A stretch of 64,000 nt of DNA. Source: Lineus longissimus (taxonomy: Eukaryota > Nemertea > Pilidiophora > Heteronemertea > Lineidae). The stretch lies in contig NC_088308.1 of assembly GCF_910592395.1 (NCBI RefSeq), positions 23,451,501 to 23,515,500 on the forward strand. Direction: 5' to 3'. A program made the translations under genes and the position numbers. The notes under the pieces are model-generated. The model worked only from the letters and a program-made list of their open reading frames with translations, was not told where the DNA came from and did no database searches. Shown here piece after piece: positions 46,344 through 59,522 of the stretch (within the stretch, counting starts at the first letter, position 1; every line of letters starts with the position of its first letter).

Positions 46344-49300
46344 ATGAAGGGTGATCAATGTGCAAGTGTGGAACATTTAGCTGGGCTCATCCTCAAGGCA
46401 GCTGCATGTGGAAGTAGAAGGCAGACCAAAAAAGCTATACAGAGAGGTAGGAAAGATTGTCTCTGATGTCATGAAAAACCACTATTTAAGGGCAATCAGA
46501 GTCAGACTTGGGCCTCTATCCTTCCTATTGGCCTGGTCACATTATATATATAGGTTCAGTATGTTTCAAAACATGAAAGCGGGTTGAGGATTGCTCCGAA
46601 GTAATCTTTGCTATCGAGCTCGTTCATTGAGTTTTTCCATGAACCCCAAACATGGTACTGACGACCACAGCTACTTACTTCAACTTTCAAGTTGCAAGTT
46701 ATGTCTCAGTCTAGAAAGCAACGAGACATTGTGACTGGGATCCCTCATCTTTTTTTATTATCATTTACTTTTCATTTATTGCTGGATGAAACTACTACAT
46801 GTATCTTAATTTCTCCATCTCACTGGACTGGTTGTGTTAAGCTCAGCTTCTTTTACAATTACATTGTATGAAACCTTTTGATGTCATGCCTTTTGTGTAT
46901 GTTTAGGGATAAAGGTTGATGCGAAAAATGAAGATGGCCAGACTCCTCTCTTTCTTGCTTGTTTAGAGGGCCATGAATCAGTTATCGACCTACTATTACG
47001 GCATGATGCTGACCCAAATTTGTGAGTATTGTCGTCAAATATTAATAAATTACTTAGTAGCTGATTATCAATTGATTTTCTTTTCTTGAGTTGGAAACAA
47101 TTTTAAATGTTTCTTATTGTCTTTTTTGGACTTAGGCATGATTAGACACCATCATGCAGATGTGTCTGTATTTTTTACTCAAAAAAGTCTTCCGTCATAT
47201 GCATGCTGATACATTCATTTATTTGTTTTTCCTTATGTACATATTCTATTCTATTTGGGTCCAACAGGTACTCCTCCACCTTCTACATTTCATTTTAGGC
47301 GGAGTCTGAATGGTTCTACTCCAGTACATGCAGCTGCATTTGCTGGACATGTGAGAACACTTGAGAAACTGATTGAGGCAGGGGGTGACCTGAGGTTTCA
47401 TGACAATGAAGACAGGTTGCCAAGAGACTGGGCATTGCTGCAGGATGATCCAAAAAAGAAGAGGCGGATGATTGACTTTATTGAAAAGTCACGTCTTTTT
47501 GCTATGAGCAGCAAAGGTTCTCCGGAATTCTTGCATCCTCAGAAGGATAAATCGCTTGTTGGCACTATCAGGAATCTAAGCCTTAGGTAAAACATGACTG
47601 AGTTGTGAGAAATGACTTGCGTCACTTCCATCATTGATGACGAACTATTGAAATCTAGGAGTGGACAGAAATTATCTCTCCTAATACTAATAAAAGGAAG
47701 AAGACATTGACATTCTTCAACTATCCAATGCAAGAGCTATAAAAAGGGGGGCGATTGGTAGACTTCTTATGATTATTATGCACAGTTATACAGGTGTTGG
47801 GCTTGTGTTTGATTTATTCATAGTTATAATCCTCATCTCAGCATGAATTATTTCGATGTAGAATGCTACAAGATAAGAGAGAATCAATTAATTTGACCTT
47901 CCTTGGTCCTGCTTATACTAGTCGCCCTAAAACATTTTTTATAATTGCAGGAAACTGAATCCTAGTGCTCTCTTGGCGATGTTTCGACAGAAGGGCTCAC
48001 ATGAGTTACATAATGTTAAAAGTGCTGGCTTTGGAAAGGTATTTCATTCCAGAGTTTTATGCAATCCCGTTGCTTTAGACTTGTGCTCCGTGTTTATCAC
48101 GCAATGCAAATCAACTCACTTTGAAGTTTGATATTTCAGTAAGTGGAGACAGAATTTTTGCTATTTCTTTACCCTGTTGATGTCCACTTGGATTACAGAA
48201 TTTATTTTTTTGTCAATTTAAATATGTTGTTCCCTTACTACATAATTTTGTCTAATTTGATTTTTATCTAATATGCTTGATCTGTTCTCATTTTCAGATT
48301 TATTTCGAAGGAAAAAATCACAAAACTGGAACTATGGCTGCTGTTCCTCTGATAGATGAGTTGGATGTTACCCACAATAACCATGGGGTCACCTATAATA
48401 ACGGATCATTTATGGTGATGGAGAGGTATTAGGTCCAATAACCAAATCTGATCATATTTTGTTGAATAATCTCTCTGTAATATAAAGTGATCTTCACAAA
48501 ATCATATCTCCTGCGTGAAGATATCTTGCTGTTCGAAGCCCTCGTATCAACTTTGAAGTGAATCAATAGGTGACTAACCTATGGTCATGGAACTTTTCAA
48601 TTGAAAGTAAAGGAGAGAAAAGTTTCATTTTAAGGTTTAAACATATTGTCTTTTAGTATGCTTTGGGGCAAGACACCTGTGACAGCCAAGCGACTGCATC
48701 GACATTGTCCACAGGGTGGTGTTGTTGATCTGCTGATTGAAGAACACGACCATATTGTGTAAGTTCGGTGCAAACACATGTGCTGATGGAATGACTTTAA
48801 TTTGGATCGAGCTAGCTCTGTTCTGAAGAAATTTGCAATCCTGCTCCTCAATATGTTCAAAAGCTAGTTGTTGCTCGGTTTCAGTGTTAGTCATTCAAAA
48901 CATTTAATTAAACATTTATTTAACTTCACCAAATATTTTTCAGCCATGCGTTGGTGTACAACATTTTGAATTGATTCAGTCTGATGTCAGTAATCTCATC
49001 TCTCGATGATTGTTTTTCAGGAAACTCAGACATTCCAGCATTCTTCTCCTGATGGCAATCTGTCAAACAGAAAACCTTGAAGGGATGGTGCTCATCTACG
49101 AACCAGTGGCTGTCGGTTCTCTTTACTACTATCTCCACGAAAGGGTATGCTCTGCTAATGACTGGTGTTCCTAATATTAGAATAGAAACCTCTACTTGAT
49201 TGTTGTTTAAGTCACTTCTAACACCCATAGCTTTTTCATGCTTTAAACAGGTCTTCAAATTTAGTCAAAGACACTAAATAAACTCAGAGCGAACAGAGGT

Positions 49301-52300
49301 TTAAAATATTTTTTGATGATTAAAAAACTGTCAAAAAGCTCATAGTTATCTTCCTCCAAGTTCACTCATATCTTCATCTTCAGCCATCAATTATTGGCCA
49401 AACCAGTGACTTTTGTTTTCAGCCAGCTGGTATGACTCTATCATAACAACGCTAAATTCAATCTAAAAACTTTTGCTATCATAATTTCAGTTTGAATCAG
49501 TATCTCCATCTGATGTACGGAATGTAGCAAGACATATTGCAAGTGCCCTACTCTTCCTTCATCGGCAGAATATCATCCATTGTTGGGTCACATCACATGC
49601 TGTTCAACTTGTCACTCCTTATACAGCAAAGCTTGGCAACTTGGAGTATGCTATTAAACAGTAAGTGATGTATGGCAATGTGATGTGGTCACATCCAGTG
49701 GAATTAGTAGTTGAATATTTCTCATGACTAAATTTCTGAAGAAATGAAAATGTCAAGAGTCACCAAACCTACGTCAGCCATGAGCCGTCATGTTGTGTGA
49801 TTTGAATGACCTGCACAATGTAATTGTAATCTTCAAAACCTTTTGAATAATTAGTATCTAATGCATTGCAATATCAATTTACTAGTATATGCCTCAAAAA
49901 TTAAATTTTAGATTTATTCTACATGTATAATGTTATCACGTTTCCTTCTTTCCAGGGATTCCAGAGGAGAGAAGATGAGCTTGGTAGCCCAGAACACCTA
50001 TGCCAATGCTGCCTACAACTGGATGGCTCCTGAGGTCATGGATGGGACACCGCCATCATTTGCTTCAGACTTATATAGTTTCTGCGTTGTGATCTGGGAA
50101 ATGCTAATGGGTAAGTTTAGCTAAAAAAATCCAAATGGTAAGGGTGAAAAACAGCTATCCAAAGAATCTGTTATCTGTGCACTTTCTGATACTTTCCACT
50201 TCTTAAATATTTCTTCAGGTGAGGTCCCTTGGAGTGGTAAAACTGCAGATGTCATCGTCGTTGATATTCTTGAACAAGGCAGCCAGCTTCCAGTTGAAGA
50301 AGCTAATATACCCATGCCATACAATGTAGTCCTTGAATGGGGTCTTTCACTGAAGCCAGCGAAGAGGAAAATATCTATGGAACAACTCGTTGAAATACTT
50401 GAGACTTGTAGCATGGTGAGTTCTACTTCAGTTGACGCCAAAATCTTCGAATGTCTAGAAAAACTACTTTCTGGGAACTGTCCAAATATTTTTTCACTTT
50501 TTTTTCTGCTCAAAATGAACAGTTCGCACTTTTAATTGTGAGGTCTCGATCCTTCTTTCGCTCTGTATGTATGGGCAAATGATTTATGGCTTTTTGCTTC
50601 TTCTGATGGACAGAAGCCTCCTCCTGATCCTCACTACCTTTTTGTATCCATGAAATCTAGTTTCTTGTAAAACAATTCAATTGTAACATATTTGACATGC
50701 TGTATCAGTGTATGTGATATCCAGTAATCAAAACTGTCTACTTGATAATAAAGCGACATCACCAAGCCACCATAAACAGAGATCCTATCTATCGAAAACT
50801 TCAATGTTATATCTGAAAGGCCAACGTTGAGTTTTGCTGCAAGACATTCTGGACCAGGTCTAGCTTGATATATTTTGTATTTTAGAATCCTGTTGAAAAG
50901 TCATGGAAAGTGAACAGTAAATCATCTATGCATAGCCACACGTCTGAGGTACCATGTGAGAAGTCAAGGAGCAGACATCCAGTCCCGCCACGCCGGCGGA
51001 AGTCTTCTGAGTACTTGGCATGGTATAGGACGCATCATGGAGGGCAGGGTCAGACTGATGAAACTACTGGATTATACCATAAAAGGCCAGGTGCACTTGA
51101 TGAGCTACCTTGTACACACATGAAGAGATCCGAACAACATCTGAGCAGGCCATGTTCACATTGCGAAGTTCATGTCAAGAGCATTGCTAGTGATACATCA
51201 GCTGAAGACTATAAGCTCAATTCTCCAACCTGTGAAAGACCTTCATGCCATGAGAAAGATGATTCTCCACTCTCTGAAAAGTTTGCTAATCTTGACAAGG
51301 CTAGGTCTCCACACTGCGAATGCAGAAGGTCTTCTCACTCTTGTCTATACTGTGAAGGGCATTATGAGACTCGTGGTTCTTCTGTTGATCCTTCAAAAAC
51401 GAAGAAATCTGGTTCTCCTCGCACAAGGTCAAGTCCGTCCAATGGATCTGCAACACCACGTGAACAGTCTAGTTCTCATCATCGAAAGACAAGGAGGTCT
51501 GGCTCATATAGCAAGAAAGCTAGTCCATTGATTCAGAATGAAAGATCCAGTTCTCATGATAAGAAAATTGGCTCGGAGTATGACAAGTACCATTTGGATG
51601 AAGAAAAGTCTCAATCCATCCAGGAATCTAGTCATCAAGGTCACCCCAAGGAGAAGAGGTCTGAATTGAACCATGAGCCGTACAGCCCCCACAAGCCCAG
51701 ATCACATCACCATAACTTGTTGAATTCACGTTTCAATAGCAGTATATGTCATGGTTCTTTGACTCTGCAAGGGAAGTCTATGCGCATTCATCCAGTTAGA
51801 GAATCCTCAAGCAAAGATGATAGCCAAATGTCATCCGTTAGTTCCATGTAGGTAGAGTAAAATCTCCCTCAGCAAACACCTCTGCTAGCAGGACTGTACT
51901 GTACCTCTAAAATCTCAAACAATATGATTATATATGAGGTTGATGTTGAATCAACAAAATCATTATTTGGTAATATAACAATTGGCTCAGTTCTTGTGCA
52001 GTAAGTTTCAAGATGTACATAATTTTTGATAGATCAATTCGTTTACACTGATGGTGAGTTAAAAAAACCTAATGCATGTACTTTTCAGGGGGTTGACTCC
52101 GCCTGCTACTGAATCGGAATCCGACCACAGAGACAGTATCATTGAGACGGAGAGTGAAGTGTCCACTACAGCTACATCTCACACGAGTTATAGCTATATC
52201 CATGATCCAATCAAGAGACAGTTCTTCCGAGAAGCATCAGCCCTGATCAAAGGAGGATCAGCAGCCAATGTGCCACTGGTTGATGATATACAATGGTAAA

Positions 52301-55300
52301 AGTCTTTTCAAAATCCACAAGCATGGTGTCACCTCCAAAATTGACCTTGACAACGGGTCATAATGTTGTCTTCCAATCAGACTAAAGCTTGGCATTGTTT
52401 TTTTGCCGAGATATTTTCTATTTGATACTTTTGAATGGTTTAAAACTTTTTGTTGACTTCAGTTCTGACTACAAAGAATCTTCAAGTGATGAACTGTTGG
52501 AACAAGCCCTACTTCCATCTTTTCTATCTCGCCTGTCCGGAGAAGGAACCAGGAGGAGCAGTGTGCCTGTCCATTTACCATCAGAGAAGCAGGAAGAACA
52601 TCACAATGAAATTAAAAGGTAAGTATAGTGAAAAAAGCGTTTATCATCATCATCATCCCCATTGTCGTCATCAAGAGGGTTGTCATCATCAACATAAATT
52701 CTTTGTTGTTGTTGATATCACCATAAACTATCTAATTCTTGTCTTATTTATTATCACCTTTCAGACCTCATCACTCCACTGTCTACGGTGCTCTGGCAAG
52801 TATCTATGGAACTTCAGGACTTATCCAACAGAAAGCAGCCATCATCCCATCTGTTGTCCTGGAGAACAGTGATGGCAGTGTCAAGGAGCTCGACCATAGT
52901 GGAGAAATTAAGTCATCATTTGAAGGGTAAGCCTGAACTCTCTTAAGATTTCATAGAGCAGCCAATTTGTGGGTGTGCTTGTGCGCTGGTTGAATATTTT
53001 AACTGATGTTGTTCAGTTCTTTTACTCAAAGTAGTATATGTATCAAAGTACCCTGCACTGCCAGTGGATTCAAACTTCATCCAGTTTGTGAAAGTGACTT
53101 TTTCAACTCGTCAGGAAAAAAAGATCCAGCTATGGGAGTATGACAGGCTTCAAACCAGCAACCCATCTAACTGAACATGTAGTTGATTACAAGATAGGAC
53201 CAGGAATCGGAGCATTTGAAGTGGCCAAGGGAAGAATCAGTAAGGAGAACTTTGAATTGATCAAGGACACTGTAGCAAAGATGGACCGAGTTGTGGCAGA
53301 ATTCAAGCAAACAGCAGTGAAATTCAGGTGACTCTGGTTACGTAATTTCTACATTTGGCTATGTTTAATAACTGATCCTTACAGGACAGCCGCTCATGTG
53401 GACAACTATAATATGTATCCCTGGTAAATCCAGTGGCAGTGCCCCTAAACAGGAATTCCTTAAATCTGCTTGTTAGTTTTGAATCAACTTTGTCTATATT
53501 TTGCTGGTAATACAGTATCCCAGTACTAATTGTTTCTTTTGGCACAACATTGTTTTGTCTTGCTCCTCAATAATTTGCAGCATTACGTTTCATTTCCAAG
53601 GCCATTTTTTTTATTATGATGGTGTTCGTCTAAAATATAGTCCTAGAAATTGGAGGGAATGTAAATTGCATAGTTTCTTATTGTTTTTCCTGTACATGTA
53701 CCTCAGGTCTGAGGTTCAGCTGTCAGTGGGTCAAGCCCCAAATGGAACATCCAAGATCAACACAATTGGCCAAGTTTGTCGAAACTCAACTTCGAGTTTG
53801 ATCAATCAGGATAACCAACCAGAGAATGAATGGTATGCTGGCAAAGGAAGCGTTAGGAATCTTGTTGATGATTATGAAGAAATGGAAGAGCAAGCAGTGA
53901 AGGTACGAGTCTTGTCGTGGCCTCAGAGCAACAGTGGTTCACAATTTAAACTACTTTATTTAGGAATTGAAACTGGCAAGTTGAATAGATGTTTTTTAAA
54001 CCACTTTATTTAGGAATTGAAACTGGCAAGTTGAATAGATGTTTTTTAAACTACTTTATTTAGGAATTGAAACTGGCAACTTGCATTAGTTTGTAATATA
54101 ATGGGTTGTTGTTGATAATCATTGTGAATGTCCTCTGCTTACTTCAGGAAGCTGGTGTCATTGGCAAATACAGGTATCCAGTATGTGGAATTCTGGCCCG
54201 AAAAAGCTCACAGAGTAGAATGAGCCATGGGGAAGTTGAGTCAGATCAGAGGTGGTCAAATGAGGAGGACCGGCAATTGAGATATCAGGTAGGTATTGCC
54301 CATTCATCTCCTCAATTTTTGGCACTTATTTACCATACAACATTATTTGGTTCCGTCAAGCTAAAATATTTTCACCAGTTTTCCTGTCCTGCAGAAGGAT
54401 CAAAGACTTTAGTACACTCAATACTGATTATGATAACATCAGAAATATCCAGGATGAAGAACAATTTTGCCCCTAGCTGAAATACTGATGACCAATTCTC
54501 CTTGGCAGTAGTCACATGCATGTTGAGCTTTCTGAAATATCATGGTTTTCTGTTCTTTCAGAAAAAAGTGTCTGACGCCCGAGAAGAGAAGAGGAGAGCA
54601 AGCATTGACATTGCCACTCAGACAATCAAGATGCACAATACTGTTAGAGATGACTATCATGTACAGCAGACGTCGCACTTCCCTCAGACAGGCAGTGATA
54701 GCTTGCTGGAAAGAAAAGTGCAAAGACAAGGAATAAAAAGTCAAATGGTGAATTATACAAGAACTTATGGAAATAGTGAAGAAGAAGAAAATCGACAGTA
54801 CAAAGTGGTTGGACCGAGGATGGTGTCTGCTGGTTCAAATACTGACAGATCATCTTTTGAAGATGGGAACTTGCAAGTATCGAGAATGCAAATGAAGAAC
54901 AAAAGAGGTAGGTCGCAATTGTTTCACCTTGAATTCAATGGAGTCTGATTCATCAGGCTTCATGGCCAGTGGTATCATCTTGGTATTATATTAGTGGAAG
55001 ATTGTTGCCTATTAACTCCTTTTGTCTTAATTGAATTAGGATATTATCGCATGACATTTATCTGTCTTTTCATATCGATATGATTTGTAGAGGAGTAATT
55101 CAACAGTTCTAATGTTGAAGGCGGCAAATAAAACAGGCCACTCTTTTCAGATGTTGAAATTGAAGATTTCGTTGAGTCTGTCCCAGAATCAGCAGTGGAG
55201 GAAGCACGGAGTAGCTTGGAAAAATTCTATTCTGGTACATGTATGTGAATCAAAAATAATAGTGTAACAAAATCATTATGAATTTTTGATGTCTACTGGT

Positions 55301-57214
55301 ATCTTTTGACACCAAATTTGTATGGTAGTTTAGTGTGACCATTTGTTCACGGTAGACATATTTAGTGGTCTTGAGGTCTCAGACTTTATGTTTTACACTT
55401 AACATCTCTTTAGACTTTAGTATATTCATTTCACATAAAATAGTGCATATCTTCCAATACAATAGTATCAATAATTAAACTGATTAGTAGATTTGATCTA
55501 AAAATTACACTGTTTTCTAATCCAGCCACATCGGTGTGTGCCAGATCCAATGCATCAGCTGATGACCTAAAAGGTGAAAGTATTGAGTGTCATCATGGAT
55601 CCTTTGATACGGATGAACAGACTAGACCCACACCAGCTGGTAAGTTATGTAACCTGCTACACGCATTGAAACAGATTAGCGGTGCTAATATTGCATGCCA
55701 CACAAGATTCATACTTTTGATTTCTGAAACCTTTTTTCGTACCGTTGACATGGGGCCTAAAAGCCCTTCACATCAAGTCATGATTTGATTCCATGCTTCT
55801 TTATTTAATTTAAGCAAGTAGGATTGGAAGTGTGAGAAATAAAATGGAAGTAACATTCAGTAACGATGTCCTGGAAGAAGTGTACTCTGATGGAGCTGCC
55901 ACTACCACTGAGAGTAGCACTAATGCAAGTCCAGAATCTTTAGCATCTGCAGAGACAATCAAACGGCATAAAGACAAGGTAAGGTGCTTCAGTTTAATCT
56001 TTCACATGCAATGCAAAATTGTCTGTTTTTGGTTATAGCGATATTGAAACATGTATTCTCAACAACTGTCCTTTTTTGTAGGAAAGTCTTGCCAGAAAAT
56101 TAGAAATAGAGGAATTCTACAATGACGATGTGATCAGCCAGTGTATGTGCAAAGCTGACCACATGAGATTACAAACAACTATGTCCCTTGATACATCAAG
56201 TCCATCCAGAGGGAACCCTGTTCCTTTTGATGATTCGTCTATTGTCGAGAAATTTCAAGGAGGTATGTCAGTCTGTTTCAGTCGCTAATGAGTTGAGCCT
56301 GAATATGTTAGTCTGCACTGCTAGATTAAGAATCTAAAATGGTTATAAAAACATCCAATTGGCATTGATTTGTCTCAATACAGACAGTTGGATAAATTGT
56401 CTGATAGCTGCATGATGTTGACATTTATAGGTTAAAGTTCATTTGATAGTTTTTATTTACAGCTACGAAGGCAAACAAGTATGATATTTGACCAACACTT
56501 CATGATATTTGACAAACACTTCTGTTGTACTTTGCAGATTGTGAGACCACGACACCATTGCCTACGCCTATACCATCAGAAAGGATAAAAAAACTTCTTG
56601 CATGCTCAACCCCTAACCGGATGATACCACACATGGTCGAGGTAGGTCCACAGAGTTCTTTGATCAATCAGCCTTCATTTCAAGCTGTCAATAGATGATT
56701 AGTTGATTGTAATGAGCATGTTCCATTAATGATTCAATAATGGTAAACATATTCTCCTAATAATAGAGATGCAGTTGGAGAAAAGGCATGATGGGACTAG
56801 GACACTATCAGTCATTCAAGCTTTTTCCTCTTACATTCTCCAACTTGTTTGGCAGTTTTACTGCTGGTTTTCGACCTGAGGCTATGAACCAATGGTGCCA
56901 TAATGACAAGTATTTCTAAGTGGTTGGCATTAGAAATGGTTTGATAAAGATAAGTTTTATATAACATCTTATTTCAGATAAGTGAAGTACAGGACTCCAG
57001 TGGTAACAGTGAAGAGCTCTCAAACAGGATCATTGATGCTGGTGGTGCCAGTGATGGGGAAAGTTTGGCTGCAGATGAAAGTGATGGTGTTTCTGTGGAT
57101 GTGGACAGTGATGTGGAAGAACCTAGTTTGACAGCAGATGGAGACGGTGATAACCCTCAGGTAAAAGATGAAATAGTGCAGAGCATGAGTGGGCAAGTGA
57201 AGACCTTTGTTTGA
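46344..57214 (+). CDS. TEX14: TEX14-like ankyrin-repeat pseudokinase
   Basis: In vertebrates TEX14 keeps germ-cell intercellular bridges open. I read 24 exons: 46344-46446, 46907-47021, 47299-47586, 47951-48038, 48298-48425, 48657-48758, 49021-49144, 49491-49660, 49956-50110, 50219-50415, 50886-51847, 52089-52295, 52463-52618, 52765-52926, 53115-53327, 53707-53902, 54148-54288, 54562-54907, 55151-55240, 55526-55639, 55815-55978, 56082-56262, 56538-56641 and 56978-57214. They give 1580 codons (human about 1,500). The first about 110 residues are ankyrin repeats (DGQTPLFLACLEGHE, GSTPVHAAAFAGH). A kinase-like domain follows (about 175-480). In it VAIK reads MAAVP, HRD is replaced by HCWVTSHAVQ and DFG by GNLEY, so it is catalytically dead, as in known TEX14. 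YNWMAPEVM and SDLYSFCVVIWEML mark the C-lobe. The long Ser-rich tail shows no family resemblance that I can see. Confidence 0.9.
53948..54086. repeat. 50-base tandem repeat in a TEX14 intron
   Basis: About 2.7 nearly identical copies of a 50-base unit start at 53951, 54001 and 54051 (C(T/C)ACTTTATTTAGGAATTG...). The repeat lies between exons 16 and 17. Near-identity suggests recent duplication. Confidence 0.9.
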
Positions 57215-57874
57215 TTCAATCTAATCCAAAATGATAGAACATTACGTAAGAGTTAATTTCTAATGGTGTTCTCTGTTTATTCATGGACTGAATTTGAAAT
57301 ACTTCCCATTTTGAGTGGATTAAGAAAATCTAGTCCTGAAGCCTTGCAATCTGTGGATAGTATTGGAATAGACCAATTCCAGAGAAAATATTAAAGTTGA
57401 TACCTTTTCGAATGTTAAAAAAGGACTCGGTCCCACATGTATAAGTCGACATGATCTGTGAAAATTATTGTAGCATTATTGCATTCTTGAAAATTTTGTC
57501 TAAACCTTGATCTCTAATGAATATATTCTTGTTGTAATTCTGTTCTTGTTTAAAGAAAGGCACTGCTAAAGGCATCACTATATGACTGATATTTGTACAG
57601 ATTTGTTCATGTTCCAACTTTAAATTATCTAATTCTATCTTTTCCAATGACTTTATAGATTGAAGAATGTTTAATGCTTTTTTAGGTGTTGTCTGTTTGT
57701 CTTTTAAATGAAAATACGTTTTCCTCGTATACTGTGTTCACTCTGCATGAATCATTGAATGTGAATCCTCGACAATGTATTATTTAAGCATTTAGAAATT
57801 GTTAATGGTAATGGATCTTGTACAGATCTACTGTTTGTTATGAGATGTTACAAAATGTACAATTTGCAACTGAT

Positions 57875-57880
57875 AATAAA
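57875..57880 (+). terminator. Polyadenylation signal AATAAA of TEX14
   Basis: This canonical AATAAA lies about 660 bases after the TGA and marks the probable end of a long 3' UTR. Confidence 0.6.
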
Positions 57881-58236
57881 ACCTTTTTAGTCGATATATT
57901 TCAGGGTTTTTTTGCATTCTTTTGCCACTGATTTAGGAAACTGTCCAGGACTTCTCTGGTTGTGCTTCCATCTCACTGTGCCCTTGAGAACCCTCAAGGG
58001 CACAGTAGTTTACTTGAAACAGCCAATATGTACCCGAGATAGCTCATGTCCCTGAAGTACCTCATGTATCTTGGACAACATCAGGAACCTTACTGCCTCT
58101 GGTAGAGCTTTTATCTCACTGTACACTTAAGTCGACCAATGCATGTTACTTGGCCACTCAAGTTGCCTCCACGAAGTAGCCTATGACAGGACCAATGCAT
58201 GTAGTTATTTGGCCACTCAAGTTGCCTCCACGAGGT

Positions 58237-58450
58237 AGCGTGTTCGGACGCTCTGGGCGTCTTTTCAGCCATGTCCTCAAATCGTCATCCCGACGAACTA
58301 CCTATCAACTATGACTTTGGCGTAGTAAATCTTATGAAACAGTTTTAGAATGAAGGATCCGGAAGGCAAAAGGCAAATTGAGGATTTCGTATTCGAGAAC
58401 ATGGCTGGAAAGCAAGGGCTGGAAAGACGCCCAGAGCGTCCGAACACGCT
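58237..58450. repeat. Inverted repeat with 34-base arms
   Basis: The arms 58237-58270 and 58417-58450 are reverse complements at 33 of 34 positions (left arm begins AGCGTGTTCGGACGC). A second partial match (TTCCAGCCATGT) sits just inside the right arm. It begins exactly where the first 145-base repeat copy breaks off, so it may be one end of a mobile element. Confidence 0.75.
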
Positions 58451-58577
58451 GTTTTATATCGACGCGCAGCTTTGTCTGCACCAATCAGGGGCAACGTCCA
58501 TGCGTCTCCATCCAATGAGGAGCCATATCAACGCTGACGTAATTGATCACGCTGGGCAGAATTATTAGTAGTCCGCG

Positions 58578-59522
58578 CAAGGAGGATACCGCGGTGACGT
58601 CACGGCTTTTTCCAAGATGGCGCTGCATATTGTAAACAAACTCGATCCACGGCCAAGGGAAAATCAAGTCATCAAAAAAGTTAGATTTTTCGCATCAAAT
58701 CAGAGTTATTAGTACTTTTCTGCTATGAAATAAGTCTTCAGACAATAAGCTATCATTTGAATAATGAAAAGTGCTGTTTTGATGGGGAAAAATAGGGTTT
58801 TTTAAACCAAATAGCCGGGCACCGATCTTCCAAAATTAGCGATGGTTTCAAAACAGTCTCCCAGATATGGGGCAATCTCTTCATTATCATAATGGGATTT
58901 GGAGTCATGTTTACAGATTTTACAAGTTCGAGACCTGTAATACCTAAAACTCGCATAGATCCCCATAGATCCCCTCTATTTGTCGAGTTAGCGCCCCTGT
59001 AAGATCATGCATTTTCGGACACTAGAACGAAATCTTCCTGCGGATATCGCGGTTTCGGTGATGATTTAAGGAGAAATTGACTGTTCTTAGAGTTGTATGT
59101 GACAGAAATGAGTTCATACTTCATGAATACATGAATATATTATGATATGGGCGAGCTTCTAAGTCAAAACAATAACAAACTCAACTGCATCTCTACTGTA
59201 TATTGCGTAGTGCATTGATTAGTGTATTTCGTAGTGTATTTTAGCGGAGACATTATTTCCGCACTTTGGCCACGCCAAACGTCTTTTTTATTCGTGGAAG
59301 TTAATCTGCTCTGTAAATTTTATTTTACACAGGAAGAATCCATACTAGGTATTGCAATATTTCATGTCTATTGGTGTTTTTGTGTACAGGAGGGCTCCAG
59401 ACAGTGAGACGTGGAGATGTGTTCAGTGCTGGTGCTGTCAGGAGACTGAATCTGATTGGCCATAGCGATCACTAATATGGGTCGGGATCACGTGATGTGA
59501 CGTCACCGCGGTATCCTCCTTG
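58578..59522. mobile_element. 945-bp non-autonomous DNA transposon with 26-bp terminal inverted repeats and 9-bp target duplication
   Basis: The termini 58578-58603 and 59497-59522 are perfect 26-base reverse complements (beginning CAAGGAGGATACCG). The nonamer TAGTCCGCG flanks both sides (58569-58577 and 59523-59531). The interior has only short open frames (at most 67 codons) and no transposase, so the element must have been moved in trans. A 9-base target duplication fits Mutator-like superfamilies, but the superfamily is not proven. Confidence 0.88.
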
